The translations under genes were made by a program, and so were the position numbers. From Rheinheimera tangshanensis (GTDB taxonomy: Bacteria > Pseudomonadota > Gammaproteobacteria > Enterobacterales > Alteromonadaceae), in contig NZ_BMLH01000002.1 of the NCBI RefSeq assembly GCF_014645135.1, positions 248,001 through 312,000 on the forward strand: a stretch of 64,000 bases of DNA, read 5' to 3'. Shown piece by piece: positions 51,283 through 60,649 of this stretch. Each line of letters starts with the position of its first letter. Position 1 is the stretch's first letter. Below the pieces are notes generated by a model. It made no database searches and was not told where the DNA came from. It saw only the letters and a list, made by a program, of their open reading frames with translations.

Positions 51283-51449
51283 TCGGTATTTTTCCAAGCA
51301 TATGTATCTAAGGGCGCAGCATGCCAGAGCATAGACAAAGCGGCAAGCCGAAGGACCGACCTCTGAATTTTTTCCGTGAGTCTGATGGTGTTCCACTTTG
51401 GCTTTGGCTAAGCTGGGCCACGACTTTTTAAATATAAAAACAAAAACTT

Positions 51450-52694
51450 ATGCAACAGGGATATTCGTCGAACTGGCAGAGCAGGCTAAAAGCTTTAGGG
51501 CCAGGAGTTTTATTGGCTACTGCTGCTATTGGTGGCTCACATATAGTGGCTTCCACTCAGGCTGGAGCTTTATTTGGCTGGCAACTGGCAGTGCTGATTT
51601 TGCTGGTGAACGTGTTGAAGTACCCCTTTTTCCGTTTTGGAGTGGAGTACAGTCTGCACAGTGGTGAAACCTTACTTGAGGGGTATCAAAAACAAGGCCG
51701 GGGTTATTTATTAAGTTTTGTCTGGCTGAATTTAATAGCTGCTGTGGTCAATACAGCTGGCGTGTTGCTACTGACCGCTAGTTTGTTGCAGTTTTTTATG
51801 CCGGTGCAGTTATCTCTGACTCTGCTTTGTTTGATTTTGTTAGCGGTATGTTTGCTGATTTTATTAGCAGGTCAATACAAGTTACTCGATAAGGTTTCCA
51901 AATGGGTGATGGTATTGCTAACGATCACTACAGTGGCTGCGGCTATCATCGCCTTTAACAAAGGTCCAACGGCGGCAGCAGATTTTGTCGGCCCTTCGCC
52001 ATGGCAGTTGATGTATTTGGGCTTTTTAGTAGCGCTGATGGGCTGGATGCCTGCTCCTATTGAAATTTCCGCTATTAACTCGTTGTGGCTCAAAGCCAAG
52101 CAGCAGCATACGCCGGTGAATACACAAGATGGTTTATTTGACTTTAACTTAGGCTACTGGAGCACGACAGCACTGGCATTGGTATTTCTGGCTTTAGGTG
52201 CTTTGGTGCAATATGGCTCGGATCAGAAAGTAGAATTAGCAGGCGCTGCGTACACCAACCAGTTTGTATCCATGTATGCCAGCACTATAGGTGATTGGTC
52301 AAAGCTGTTAGTGGCTTTGGTCGCTTTTCTTTGTATGTTTGGTACTACGCTGACGGTGCTGGATGGTTATGCCCGTACTATCAATGAATCCTTTCAACTT
52401 TTAGGCTGGCAAAAAGCAGAACGAAAACATAGCTACAACTACTGGCTGCTGGCGCAGGCTGCTTCTGGTATGGCGGTAATTTTGTTTTTTAAATCTGCGC
52501 TTGGCCCTATGCTTACTTTTGCCATGAGTCTGGCTTTTGTCACGACTCCGGTCTTTGCCTGGCTGAATTATCGTCTGATGCGGGGTCAGCAGAAGCATCT
52601 GATGCAACCTTGGATCCGCTTGCTATCCTGGCTAGGGTTAACTTATTTATTTGGTTTTGCGTTGCTGTTTATCTGGTGGTACCTGAGTAAATAA
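51450..52694 (+). CDS. Nramp-family transporter with altered metal-binding motifs
   Basis: 414 residues, eleven probable membrane segments. The start ALGPGVLLATAAIGGSHIVA aligns with the Nramp TM1 region, but the canonical DPGN metal-binding motif is replaced by GGSH. The TM6 region (GWMPAPIEISAINSLW) lacks the usual MPH methionine/alanine pattern. TQAGALFGWQL and the later segments keep the APC/LeuT-like Nramp fold. Divergent Nramp relatives of this sort have been linked to other cations, so substrate prediction as Mn/Fe is unsafe. Confidence 0.85.
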   Translation: MQQGYSSNWQSRLKALGPGVLLATAAIGGSHIVASTQAGALFGWQLAVLILLVNVLKYPFFRFGVEYSLHSGETLLEGYQKQGRGYLLSFVWLNLIAAVVNTAGVLLLTASLLQFFMPVQLSLTLLCLILLAVCLLILLAGQYKLLDKVSKWVMVLLTITTVAAAIIAFNKGPTAAADFVGPSPWQLMYLGFLVALMGWMPAPIEISAINSLWLKAKQQHTPVNTQDGLFDFNLGYWSTTALALVFLALGALVQYGSDQKVELAGAAYTNQFVSMYASTIGDWSKLLVALVAFLCMFGTTLTVLDGYARTINESFQLLGWQKAERKHSYNYWLLAQAASGMAVILFFKSALGPMLTFAMSLAFVTTPVFAWLNYRLMRGQQKHLMQPWIRLLSWLGLTYLFGFALLFIWWYLSK

Positions 52695-52750
52695 CCTGAA
52701 TAAATAAAATGCCCATACAATCATTCGCTTAAGCTGTATTTACACAAATC

Positions 52751-52817
52751 TGCTTGCGCTGGTTTAAACCGCTCTGTAGTCTCGAATTCAGAGACCGGTT
52801 TAAACTGGCAGCAAGGC
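52751..52817 (+). promoter_or_regulatory. Long imperfect hairpin upstream of the CPA2 antiporter
   Basis: Left arm GCTGGTTTAAACCGCTCTG (52758-52776); right arm CAGAGACCGGTTTAAACTGG (52789-52808). CTCTG pairs with CAGAG and the TTTAAACC blocks pair, with partial extension outward (TGCTTGC against GCAAGGCA). It ends 65 bases before the start codon, so it would lie in a 5' leader or be a regulator-binding region. Confidence 0.5.
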
Positions 52818-52881
52818 AACAGAACACAACCTTTTCCCCGATAAAACAACAACCTATACATCAACGATAATAGAAGTATAA

Positions 52882-54174
52882 ATGATGAATTCATTGGAAT
52901 TTGTGGGCACCTTTTTGTTGCAACTGGCTGTTATTTTGGTCGCGGCGCAACTTTTCGGTTATCTGGCGCGTTTTATTGGTCAGCCGAAAGTAGTTGGCGA
53001 GATGATCGCGGGCGTGGTGTTAGGTCCTTCGTTATTTGGCTTGTTCTGGCCGGATATTCAACAACAGATATTCCCTGCCGACACTATGCCTGTGCTGTAT
53101 TTTGGCGCTCAGGTAGGCGTAGGTTTGTATATGTTTTTAGTCGGGCTGGAATTTAATACCGGCTTATTTAAACAACAGGCCCGCAGTGCTATTGCAGTTT
53201 CTTTGGCTGGTATGCTGGTGCCTTTTACTGTTGCAGCTTTGTTATGTATTTGGCTGCTGGATATGCCAGGCCTATTTGCCGCTGATATTTCTTACGGTAA
53301 TGCAGCATTGTTTTTAGGGGCTGCTATAGCTATTACCGCTTTCCCTATGTTGGCCCGAATTATTTACGAGCGGGGTTTATCTGGTACTTCGTTGGGTGCT
53401 CTGGCACTGGCGGCCGGTGCTATAGATGATGCCGCGGCCTGGACTGTAATGGCTGTGGTGCTGGCTAGTTTTGGTGGTGGTGCTTTGTTAGCGGTCAAAG
53501 CTGTAGTGGGCGGTGTGGCGTACGCCACTTTAATGTTTACCAAAGTCACGGGCTGGTTGCAGCCTCTGGCCGACAGGATTGAAGCCAAAGACGAAATAAG
53601 CTGGGGGCAGTTTGCTTTCCTGCTAGTACTTTTTGCTATCTCTGCCTATTCGATGGAATGGGTTGGCCTGCATGCTGTTTTTGGTGGTTTTATTTTAGGT
53701 ATCGCCATGCCCCGTGGTGCCATAGTGGAACTCTTACGTAAACGTTTAGAAAAAATCACCATTTTTGTCTTATTACCGATGTTTTTCACCTACTCAGGCT
53801 TAAAAACTCAGCTGACTATATTGGCTGATTGGGAAGTGATGTCTGTTGCTCTGGTGATACTGGCTGCTTCAGTTTTTGCTAAAGGCATAGCCTGCTGGGC
53901 CGCGGCCCGTCTCACTGGCAGCGACAATAGAACCGCTATGGCTGTTGGTGCTTTAATGAACGCCCGTGGCCTGATGGAGCTGATTATTATCAATATAGCG
54001 CTGAAGTTTGGCGTGATAGAACCTGCGTTATTCTCCATAATGGTGCTGATGGCGATAGTGACCACACTGATGGCCACACCACTGTTTGAGCTGGTGTATG
54101 GCCGGCATATGAAAAAGCAAGTACTGGATAAAAGCCCTGTATCAGCGCAGGTTGCAAGTGAAAACCAAAGCTAG
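52882..54174 (+). CDS. CPA2-family cation:proton antiporter (Kef/NhaS-like, no TrkA domains)
   Basis: 430 residues, about 12-13 membrane segments. CPA2 landmarks: GQPKVVGEMIAGVVLGPSLF, GAAIAITAFPMLARI, ALAAGAIDDAAAWTVMAV with the ion-binding Asp pair, and AVGALMNARGLMELIIINIAL. The C-terminal cytoplasmic TrkA-N/C domains of KefB/C are absent, so the protein is the shorter Na+/H+ or K+/H+ antiporter form. A hairpin lies in the upstream region and a terminator directly follows. Confidence 0.93.
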   Translation: MMNSLEFVGTFLLQLAVILVAAQLFGYLARFIGQPKVVGEMIAGVVLGPSLFGLFWPDIQQQIFPADTMPVLYFGAQVGVGLYMFLVGLEFNTGLFKQQARSAIAVSLAGMLVPFTVAALLCIWLLDMPGLFAADISYGNAALFLGAAIAITAFPMLARIIYERGLSGTSLGALALAAGAIDDAAAWTVMAVVLASFGGGALLAVKAVVGGVAYATLMFTKVTGWLQPLADRIEAKDEISWGQFAFLLVLFAISAYSMEWVGLHAVFGGFILGIAMPRGAIVELLRKRLEKITIFVLLPMFFTYSGLKTQLTILADWEVMSVALVILAASVFAKGIACWAAARLTGSDNRTAMAVGALMNARGLMELIIINIALKFGVIEPALFSIMVLMAIVTTLMATPLFELVYGRHMKKQVLDKSPVSAQVASENQS

Positions 54175-54185
54175 AGCATAAAAAT

Positions 54186-54213
54186 AATAAAGCGGACCGA
54201 AGTCCGCTTTATT
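54186..54213. terminator. Bidirectional terminator between antiporter and ilvH
   Basis: AATAAAGCGGAC-CGAA-GTCCGCTTTATT, a perfect 12-base stem with a tetraloop and A/T-rich arms usable on both strands. Confidence 0.9.
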
Positions 54214-54236
54214 CATCGAATTAAAAACCAGAGTTA

Positions 54237-54728
54237 TTACAAACTCAAAGTCCGTTCACCGCGGGATATGCCAGACACACCACTGCGCACTGTTTCCAGT
54301 ATTTGGATGCCGCTAAGTGCTTCAATAAAAGCTTCCAGTTTATCCGAGGTGCCCACTACCTGAATGGTGTAGGTATTGGCGGTGATATCAATAATCTGGC
54401 CACGGAAGATGTCTGCGCAGCGTTTTACCTCTTCGCGTTGTTCAGCCGTGGTTTTGACTTTGACCATCATCAGTTCACGTTCAATATGAGCTGATTCACT
54501 TAAATCGGCCAATTTCACCACTTCAATCAGTTTATGCAGCTGCTTGGTGATTTGTTCTATCACCTGATCATCACCCCGGGTCACCAGCGTCAGACGCGAA
54601 ATAGTCGGGTCTTCTGTTGCCGCTACCGTCAGTGAATCAATGTTGTAACCACGCTGAGCAAATAACCCTACCACGCGGGCTAAAGCGCCGGACTCGTTTT
54701 CCAGCAATACAGATAAAATATGCCGCAT
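54237..54728 (-). CDS. ilvH: Acetolactate synthase small (regulatory) subunit
   Basis: 163 residues: an N-terminal ACT domain (MRHILSVLLENESGALARVV, then GLFAQRGYNIDSLTVAATED) and a C-terminal ACT-like domain (DITANTYTIQVVGTSDKLEAF). It confers valine feedback inhibition and activates the large subunit. It follows ilvI with a one-base gap, a tightly coupled operon. The size and N-terminus match IlvH/IlvN of the three-isozyme group. Confidence 0.96.
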   Translation of the reverse strand: MRHILSVLLENESGALARVVGLFAQRGYNIDSLTVAATEDPTISRLTLVTRGDDQVIEQITKQLHKLIEVVKLADLSESAHIERELMMVKVKTTAEQREEVKRCADIFRGQIIDITANTYTIQVVGTSDKLEAFIEALSGIQILETVRSGVSGISRGERTLSL

Positions 54729-54729
54729 T

Positions 54730-56469
54730 TTAAGTCCGCTCCGTTTTGCTTAAAAACATTTCATTCATAGCGCCGCCTGGTATTTGCATTGGATAGACAT
54801 GCTCGGTCGGGTCGACATGAATATCTAAAAACACCAGCTTGTCTTTCAGGGCAAAAGCGCGTTCTAAGGCTGGCTCTAACTCTTCGGCTTTGGTGACCCG
54901 AATACCGACATGGCCGTAAGCTTCGGCCAGTTTGACAAAATCAGGCAAGGAATCCATGTAAGAGCTGGAGTAGCGGCTGTCGTAGTTCATGTCCTGCCAC
55001 TGTTTGACCATACCTAAATAACCGTTATTCAGGTTGATGATTTTTACATTCAAGCCATATTGTTTACAGGTCGACAGCTCCTGAATATTCATCTGAATAG
55101 AGCCTTCGCCTGTCACGCAGACTACTTCAGCATCAGGGTAATGCAGTTTGACGCCCATAGCGGCAGGTAAACCAAAGCCCATAGTGCCGAGGCCACCTGA
55201 GTTGATCCAGCGATTGGGTTTATCAAACTTGTAGTACTGAGCGGCAAACATCTGGTGCTGGCCTACGTCGGACGTGACATAAGCGTCGCCTTTAGTATGA
55301 CGGTGCACAGCTTCAATGACGGCCTGAGGTTTTAAATGCGATGCGCTGCTGTCATAACGGCCACCATGCACTTCACGCCATTGTTGGATTTGTTGCCACC
55401 ATTGGCCTAAAGCGTCTTGATCCAATTCGCCCTGGTTTTTCTCCAGCTGATGCAGCATTTCCTGCAATACAGGTTTGACTAAACCCACAATAGGAATATG
55501 CGCATTGATGGTTTTGGATATGCTGGCCGGGTCAATATCGATATGAATAATGGTCGCGTTAGGGCAGAATTTTTTGGTGGCGTTGGTAACGCGATCGTCA
55601 AAACGGGCGCCTACGGCAAAAATCACATCGGCGTTATGCATCACCTGATTGGCTTCATAACTGCCGTGCATACCCAGCATACCAATAAATTGTGGATCGG
55701 ACGCAGGATAAGCACCCAAACCCATTAATGTGTTAGTGACTGGTAAATTCAGCTTGCGGGCTAACAGAGTCAGCTCATCTGAGGCCTGGCCTAAAATCAC
55801 ACCACCGCCGGCATAAAGCACAGGTTTTTTCGCCGCTAATAAAGTGGTCAGTGCTTTTTTGATCTGGCCCGGATGGCCTTTCGCGTTCGGGTTATAAGAG
55901 CGCAGTTTGATTTCTTTTGGATACTCGTACGGGAACTTCTGGCTTGGTATCGTCATATCCTTTGGAATATCCAGCACCACAGGACCAGGCCTGCCACTTT
56001 GCGCTATATAAAAGGCTTTTTTGACTAAATACGGAATATCTTCGGGGCGGCGCACCGACATATTGTGTTTCACGATAGGGCGGGAAATGCCCAGCATATC
56101 GGTTTCCTGAAAGGCATCATCGCCAATCAGGTGACTCATCACCTGACCACAGATCACCACCATAGGAATAGAATCCATATAAGCAGTAGCTATGCCGGTA
56201 ACCGCATTAGTAGCACCAGGGCCAGAGGTGACGAGCACTACACCAGCTTTGCCGCTTGCTCTTGCGTAGGCGTCCGCCATATGGGTCGCGGCTTGCTCAT
56301 GGCGGACCAGCACGTGTTTCACCTGATGCTGTTGGAACATGGCATCGTAAATGTGTAACACGGCACCGCCGGGGTAACCATAGACATACTCTACGCCTTC
56401 GTCAGCTAAGGCGCGGATCAGCATGGCTCCACCAGACAGCAGTTCTGGTTGGGTGTTTTGGCTTGTCAT
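54730..56469 (-). CDS. ilvI: Acetolactate synthase large (catalytic) subunit
   Basis: 579 residues, thiamine-diphosphate enzyme joining two pyruvates, or pyruvate with 2-oxobutyrate, for Val/Leu and Ile. Motifs: [12 protein letters not shown], the catalytic Glu in [38 protein letters not shown], the ThDP motif [15 protein letters not shown] to [11 protein letters not shown], and the C-terminus [11 protein letters not shown]. It supplies the next step after IlvA (start of window) with IlvE (14820), so three parts of the pathway are scattered over 55 kb. The exact isozyme name (IlvB/G/I) is by small-subunit pairing. Confidence 0.95.
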   Translation of the reverse strand: MTSQNTQPELLSGGAMLIRALADEGVEYVYGYPGGAVLHIYDAMFQQHQVKHVLVRHEQAATHMADAYARASGKAGVVLVTSGPGATNAVTGIATAYMDSIPMVVICGQVMSHLIGDDAFQETDMLGISRPIVKHNMSVRRPEDIPYLVKKAFYIAQSGRPGPVVLDIPKDMTIPSQKFPYEYPKEIKLRSYNPNAKGHPGQIKKALTTLLAAKKPVLYAGGGVILGQASDELTLLARKLNLPVTNTLMGLGAYPASDPQFIGMLGMHGSYEANQVMHNADVIFAVGARFDDRVTNATKKFCPNATIIHIDIDPASISKTINAHIPIVGLVKPVLQEMLHQLEKNQGELDQDALGQWWQQIQQWREVHGGRYDSSASHLKPQAVIEAVHRHTKGDAYVTSDVGQHQMFAAQYYKFDKPNRWINSGGLGTMGFGLPAAMGVKLHYPDAEVVCVTGEGSIQMNIQELSTCKQYGLNVKIINLNNGYLGMVKQWQDMNYDSRYSSSYMDSLPDFVKLAEAYGHVGIRVTKAEELEPALERAFALKDKLVFLDIHVDPTEHVYPMQIPGGAMNEMFLSKTERT

Positions 56470-56966
56470 TGTTCAGGTCTCATAGTTTGCACGTGCGAAC
56501 TTTAAACCCTGTTGCGGGCGCAATAAGGCTTAAAGCAAAAATCACCGCTCCGCTTACGCAGAACAGCATTAATTTTTCTTTTACGTGGACGGACAGAGTA
56601 AGGGGTCTGTCAAACAAACTAATCAGGCCTGGTTAGTGACTCGTTGGTCTTTTATTATTTAGCAGGCTTGATGGCTAATTTAAGGGAAGAAGCTTGGAAA
56701 GTCGACCGCTTTTTCTGGTCTGACCAAAAAAAGTCTCGCTGCAGCAGCGCAGCGATGATTGCCTGTTGGGGGGAGGGCTGAGAATACAAAATCCTCGGAA
56801 TAAATTTGAATGTTGGGGCGAATTAGATAAACGACATTTAAAGGCAGCATAGCCTCATATAAACAATGCTCTCCCCCGACTTGCAAATCTAAAGCCCCGG
56901 CCACATAGTGATGCAAAGCATTCCATAAAACCGGAGCTATCCGGTTCGCATAAAAATAGGTGAGTT
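56470..56966. other. Intergenic region between divergent ilvIH and the CnoX-like gene
   Basis: About 500 bases. It holds the two promoters. A 28-codon minus-strand frame ending near 56480 (MLFCVSGAVIFALSL...) has no run of Ile, Leu or Val codons typical of an attenuation leader, and I see no clear terminator beside it. A 78-codon minus-strand frame at 56680-56916 lacks a ribosome binding site and family features. Neither is called. GGTGAG at 56959-56964 is the ribosome binding site of the next gene. Confidence 0.5.
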
Positions 56967-57812
56967 GTGTCCGCTAATATCAAGCCCGTTACTATAGAAA
57001 ATGTTCGTGAACTGTTAGAGCTGTCTTTTGCCCAGCCTGTGCTGTTTTATTTTTATTCTGAGCGTAGCCCGGCTTGCTTAAATTTAGGCCCTGTATTGCA
57101 GCGCATTGCCCAAAGCTATCCGGATGCCCTGACGTTGGCTGTAGTGGATTGTGATCAGGAACAGCAACTGGCAGCGCACTTTGGGGTACGTTCAGTGCCG
57201 ACTGTGCTTTTTATTAAAGAAGGTCAGCCGGTGGATGGTTTTGCTGGTGAAGAGCCTGAACAAGCTATTTTGCAGCGTTTAAGCGCATTTTTACCTAAGC
57301 CTGAAGATCAATTACTGCAGCAGGCTCTGCCTTTGCTGGAGCAACAAAACTGGACTGAAGCTTATCCTTTGCTTAAACAAGCCAATGAACTTGCCTCGGA
57401 ACGGGTAGATATCCGCTTACAACTGGCGTTAGTGCAAGTGGAACTGGGCCAGTTAGAGGCTGCTGAAAAAGCACTGTCGACCATATTGATGGCAGATCAG
57501 GATGCGCTGTATCACAGTGTCAAAGCGCGTTTGGAATTGGCGCAGCAAGCGGCTGACAGCCCTGAAATCAAAGCGCTGGAGCAGGCGCTAGCCACAGACC
57601 CTGATAATAAAGAACTGCAACAACAGCTGGCGGTGCAGTACCATCAGGTACAACGTTCGGCTGAGGCCTTGGCCTTGCTGTTTGAAATATTGAAGCAGGA
57701 TCTGAACTTTGGTGAGGCGAAAAAACTCTATCTGGATATTCTGGCCACTTTACCCAAAGGTGAGCCTTTAGCGTCCAGCTACAGACGTAAACTCTATAGC
57801 CTGTTGTATTAA
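56967..57812 (+). CDS. CnoX/YbbN-like thioredoxin-TPR co-chaperone
   Basis: 281 residues. The thioredoxin domain is about 1-108 with SERSPAC in place of the WCGPC active site, leaving a single cysteine, and the cis-Pro loop VRSVPTVLFIKEGQPVDGF. TPR-like helices follow (about 115-281). In E. coli the homologue (YbbN/CnoX) is a hypochlorite-activated holdase that works with GroEL. The start is a GTG with GGTGAG upstream. It is followed 23 bases later by the protease/FHA pair. Confidence 0.9.
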   Translation: MSANIKPVTIENVRELLELSFAQPVLFYFYSERSPACLNLGPVLQRIAQSYPDALTLAVVDCDQEQQLAAHFGVRSVPTVLFIKEGQPVDGFAGEEPEQAILQRLSAFLPKPEDQLLQQALPLLEQQNWTEAYPLLKQANELASERVDIRLQLALVQVELGQLEAAEKALSTILMADQDALYHSVKARLELAQQAADSPEIKALEQALATDPDNKELQQQLAVQYHQVQRSAEALALLFEILKQDLNFGEAKKLYLDILATLPKGEPLASSYRRKLYSLLY

Positions 57813-57835
57813 TTCCTGATTTAAAAGGACTTCCT

Positions 57836-59089
57836 ATGCTGCAAAAAACATGGACCAGCTTGCTGCTGCTGGTTCTGTGCTGTTGCTCAGCCCCTGGTTA
57901 CAGCGCTGCTGTTGCGGAAAAAGTATTTGCCGATTATGCCGATGCCTTGTTGCAAATTAAGGTGCTTGAGCACGCTTCGGGAGCGAAGTCGGCCATCGGC
58001 AGTGGTTTTTTACTGGCCGAACCTAATCTGGTCGTCACCAATTACCATGTAGTGTCTGAAGCTGTGTTATTCCCGCAAAAATACCAACTGGAGTTTCTGG
58101 CGCAAAACCAGCAAAAGGGCAAGCTGGAGATAGTGGCCGTGGATGTGGTCAACGATTTGGCTCTGCTAAAAACCGACTACACAGCAGCCAAAAGTTTTCA
58201 GTTGCAACAGCAAGCGCCAGTGCAGGGCGCTGAAGTCTATTCTTTGGGTAACCCGCATGATTTAGGTTTAATCGTGGTGCCAGGCACTTATAACGGCCTG
58301 CAAAAACATAGTTTTTACCCTCGTATTCATTTTACCGGCGCTATTAACAGCGGCATGAGCGGCGGTCCTGCAGTGAATGAAGCAGGTCAAGTGATAGGGG
58401 TTAATGTGGCATCTGCTGGCAATGGTTTAGGGTTTTTAGTTCCAGCAGCCGCCTTGCAAAAGCTACTAACGAAACAAGCTGTGGCTGATTTAAAACAGGA
58501 TATTCAGCAGCAACTGATCAGCAACCAGCAGGACATGTTTCAGCAAATCCTGAACGCCAATTGGCAGCTTAAAAGCTTTGGTCCTGCCACAGTACCGGAC
58601 GAAATAGTGCCTTTTATCCGCTGTTGGGGCACATCCAATGTGGAAAAAGACAAAGATGATGTCAAACGAGTGAATGCCTTTTGTAATCAACCGGAAGAAA
58701 TCTTTTTATCATCTGAGTTCAGTACTGGCCGCATTGAAATGCAGTTTGAATGGTTGCAGGGCAAAGATTTGCATCCATTGCAGTTTTTCCGCCGTTATCA
58801 GCAAAGCATCAACCAAATGAACGCAGATAACAGTGCAGGCGAAGACGATGTGACCGCCTATTCCTGCCAGAATCAGTTGCTCAGCCCCGCAGAGGGGCAG
58901 CATGCTAAAGCGGTTTTTTGTTTAAGAGCTTACCGAAACTATCCGCAACTTTTTGATGTGGCTTATATTTCTGCTTCTTTAGACCATCAGCAACAAGGGG
59001 TGATCAGTCACTTTACCTTAGCAGGTGTGGATCAAAAAATGGCGCTGGAGTTTAGTCATAAGTTTATTGGAGCTGTGGTATGGCAGTAA
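57836..59089 (+). CDS. Secreted trypsin-like (S1C-type) serine protease with extra C-terminal domain
   Basis: 417 residues with a signal peptide (LLLVLCCCSAPGYSA). The protease domain is about 30-215, with H71 (VVTNYHVVSE), D107 (DVVNDLALLK) and S175 (GAINSGMSGGPAV). No PDZ domain follows; a cysteine-containing domain of about 200 residues (FIRCWGTSNVEKDKDD, YSCQNQLLSP, AVFCLRAYRNYP) follows instead and is not recognised. Its 3' end overlaps the FHA protein gene by 10 bases. The pair suggests a regulated envelope protease. Confidence 0.88.
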   Translation: MLQKTWTSLLLLVLCCCSAPGYSAAVAEKVFADYADALLQIKVLEHASGAKSAIGSGFLLAEPNLVVTNYHVVSEAVLFPQKYQLEFLAQNQQKGKLEIVAVDVVNDLALLKTDYTAAKSFQLQQQAPVQGAEVYSLGNPHDLGLIVVPGTYNGLQKHSFYPRIHFTGAINSGMSGGPAVNEAGQVIGVNVASAGNGLGFLVPAAALQKLLTKQAVADLKQDIQQQLISNQQDMFQQILNANWQLKSFGPATVPDEIVPFIRCWGTSNVEKDKDDVKRVNAFCNQPEEIFLSSEFSTGRIEMQFEWLQGKDLHPLQFFRRYQQSINQMNADNSAGEDDVTAYSCQNQLLSPAEGQHAKAVFCLRAYRNYPQLFDVAYISASLDHQQQGVISHFTLAGVDQKMALEFSHKFIGAVVWQ

Positions 59090-60057
59090 TAGTGGAAGTA
59101 CTGAACAAGCAGCAAAAAGTCATAGAACGGCATAAATTTTTACAACAACAGGTCAAACTAGGCCGGGCCTTTGATAATGATGTGATTCTGTTTAACAAGC
59201 ATGTCTGCCCTTATCACGCCACATTGCAGCAAGATCAGGCGGGGCAGTGGTGGCTGGAGGACTTAAGTTCAGTCAATGGCAGTTTTGTATCAGACCGTAA
59301 AGCTGTGCTGGCAAAAGAGCCACTGCGTTCCGGTGAAGTTTGCTGGTTAGGTGAACAGGCGCTTCGTCTGTATGACGATGCCCATCCTGTGCCAGCTACT
59401 TTGCCTTTTAGCGCTGTGGGGCAAAAACTGCAGGCTATGGGGCACTGGGCTTTTATTCTGTTATTTGCTTTGATCCTGGCGGTGGATCAGATGGTTGAAA
59501 TCTGGCTGACACTGCCAAAGCAGCTGGAGCATTTATGGACAGTAAGGTTACTGGAACTGCCAAAAACCTTGCTGATGTTTTGTATCTGGCCAGCCATCCT
59601 TGCACTTTGGGGCAGATTTAACCAGCAGGAAAGTCATTTTCTACCTCAGCTTAGCCTGACTTATGCAGCGCTGGCAGCCAGTGCGGTGTGGGGCGTTTTT
59701 TGTTATTGGCTGGGTTTTAATCTGGATGGTTCTGTTGTAGCGCAGATCACTGAAGTCACGGGTTATAGCCTGATTTTAGTTGCGTTATTTTGTGGCAATT
59801 TATGGCTGGCGACTCATTGGCCGGTCAAAGCTCAGGCTGCAGTCGCTGTGGTTGTCGCGTTGTTGGCCACATCAGGGCAGTGGGCTGGTTTACTGACACC
59901 GCCTTCACCTTTTGACCGTAGCTTGCAATACGATTCACGTTTATTGCCTCTGTCTTTTTATCTGGGCAAGGGCAAAGATATGCAGCAGTATGAGCAGGAA
60001 TTACAGCAGCTATTTGAACAGGTCGAACAGCAGCGACAGGATGTAGATACACAATAA
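59080..60057 (+). CDS. FHA-domain multi-pass membrane protein
   Basis: 325 residues. The FHA domain is about 1-100 (VKLGRAFDNDVILFNKHVCP, YHATLQQDQAGQWWLEDLSS, VNGSFVSDRKAVL): Gly-Arg, a Cys-Pro-Tyr-His where Ser-x-x-His is usual, and the Asn-Gly turn are present. Five or six membrane segments (about 120-275) and a short coiled-coil tail follow. FHA domains bind phosphothreonine peptides. The serine/threonine kinase/phosphatase at 24881 is the only such enzyme in the window. The gene overlaps the protease gene, so the two are translationally coupled. Confidence 0.88.
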   Translation: MAVIVEVLNKQQKVIERHKFLQQQVKLGRAFDNDVILFNKHVCPYHATLQQDQAGQWWLEDLSSVNGSFVSDRKAVLAKEPLRSGEVCWLGEQALRLYDDAHPVPATLPFSAVGQKLQAMGHWAFILLFALILAVDQMVEIWLTLPKQLEHLWTVRLLELPKTLLMFCIWPAILALWGRFNQQESHFLPQLSLTYAALAASAVWGVFCYWLGFNLDGSVVAQITEVTGYSLILVALFCGNLWLATHWPVKAQAAVAVVVALLATSGQWAGLLTPPSPFDRSLQYDSRLLPLSFYLGKGKDMQQYEQELQQLFEQVEQQRQDVDTQ

Positions 60058-60061
60058 AAGG

Positions 60062-60086
60062 TCAGAGCTCAGGCTCTGAACTTTTT
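60062..60086 (+). terminator. Terminator after the FHA gene
   Basis: TCAGAGC-TCAG-GCTCTGA, a perfect 7-base stem, followed by ACTTTTTC. Confidence 0.8.
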
Positions 60087-60088
60087 CG

Positions 60089-60472
60089 TCACTGTAGCTT
60101 TTGCCAGATCTCGCGGATTTGATCAGACAAGGTCATAGGGTCAAAAGGCTTCACCACCACATCGGCAGCGCCTAGAGCTTTGTAGGATTCAATCTCATTG
60201 GCTTGTACTTTGGCGGTCATAAAGACTACGGGGATAGCACTTAAATCAAAGTCAGACTGCATCTTTTTTAAAGTGCTGGGGCCATCCATACCTGGCATCA
60301 TCACATCCAGTAAGATCAGTTGTGGTGCAAAGGCATGGAAGCTCTTTAACGCCTCTTCGCCACCGCTACAGGTTTCTACAGTAAAGCCACCCACCACCTC
60401 CAAAGCCACTTTAGCCACAGCCTGAATGGACGGGTCGTCTTCTACATGCATAATACGTTTAAGTTCTGTCAC
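60089..60472 (-). CDS. Single-domain response regulator (CheY-like)
   Basis: 127 residues from the GTG at 60472 (ribosome binding site GAGAG); an ATG 78 bases upstream in frame would give 153 residues. It is a receiver domain only: VEDDPS with the acidic pair, phosphoacceptor Asp in LILLDVMMPGMDG, Thr in VVFMTAKV and Lys in VVKPFDPM. With no output domain it must act through protein contacts. No kinase gene is adjacent; the hybrid kinase at 40672 is too distant to link. Confidence 0.88.
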   Translation of the reverse strand: MTELKRIMHVEDDPSIQAVAKVALEVVGGFTVETCSGGEEALKSFHAFAPQLILLDVMMPGMDGPSTLKKMQSDFDLSAIPVVFMTAKVQANEIESYKALGAADVVVKPFDPMTLSDQIREIWQKLQ

Positions 60473-60649
60473 CGCAATCTCTCTTTCATCGAACCATACT
60501 GATGTAATTGAGTGTGCATTATTTTTTATGGCTGTGCCAGATGCAGACACTGACTGTTCCGGAAATATTTCCGTGGCAGAGCCTCACAGCTTTTGAGGTA
60601 TTGGATGCTATAGTAGCGCTAGTTTTCTTGCTTTGGTGTCGTCTTGTTT

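Noticed and set aside
56480-56570. 28-codon minus-strand frame before ilvI as a possible attenuation leader peptide
   Set aside because: It lacks a run of Ile/Leu/Val codons and no terminator/antiterminator pair is evident between it and ilvI.
56680-56916. 78-codon minus-strand frame in the ilvI/CnoX intergenic region
   Set aside because: No ribosome binding site, no domain, and it lies in the divergent promoter region.
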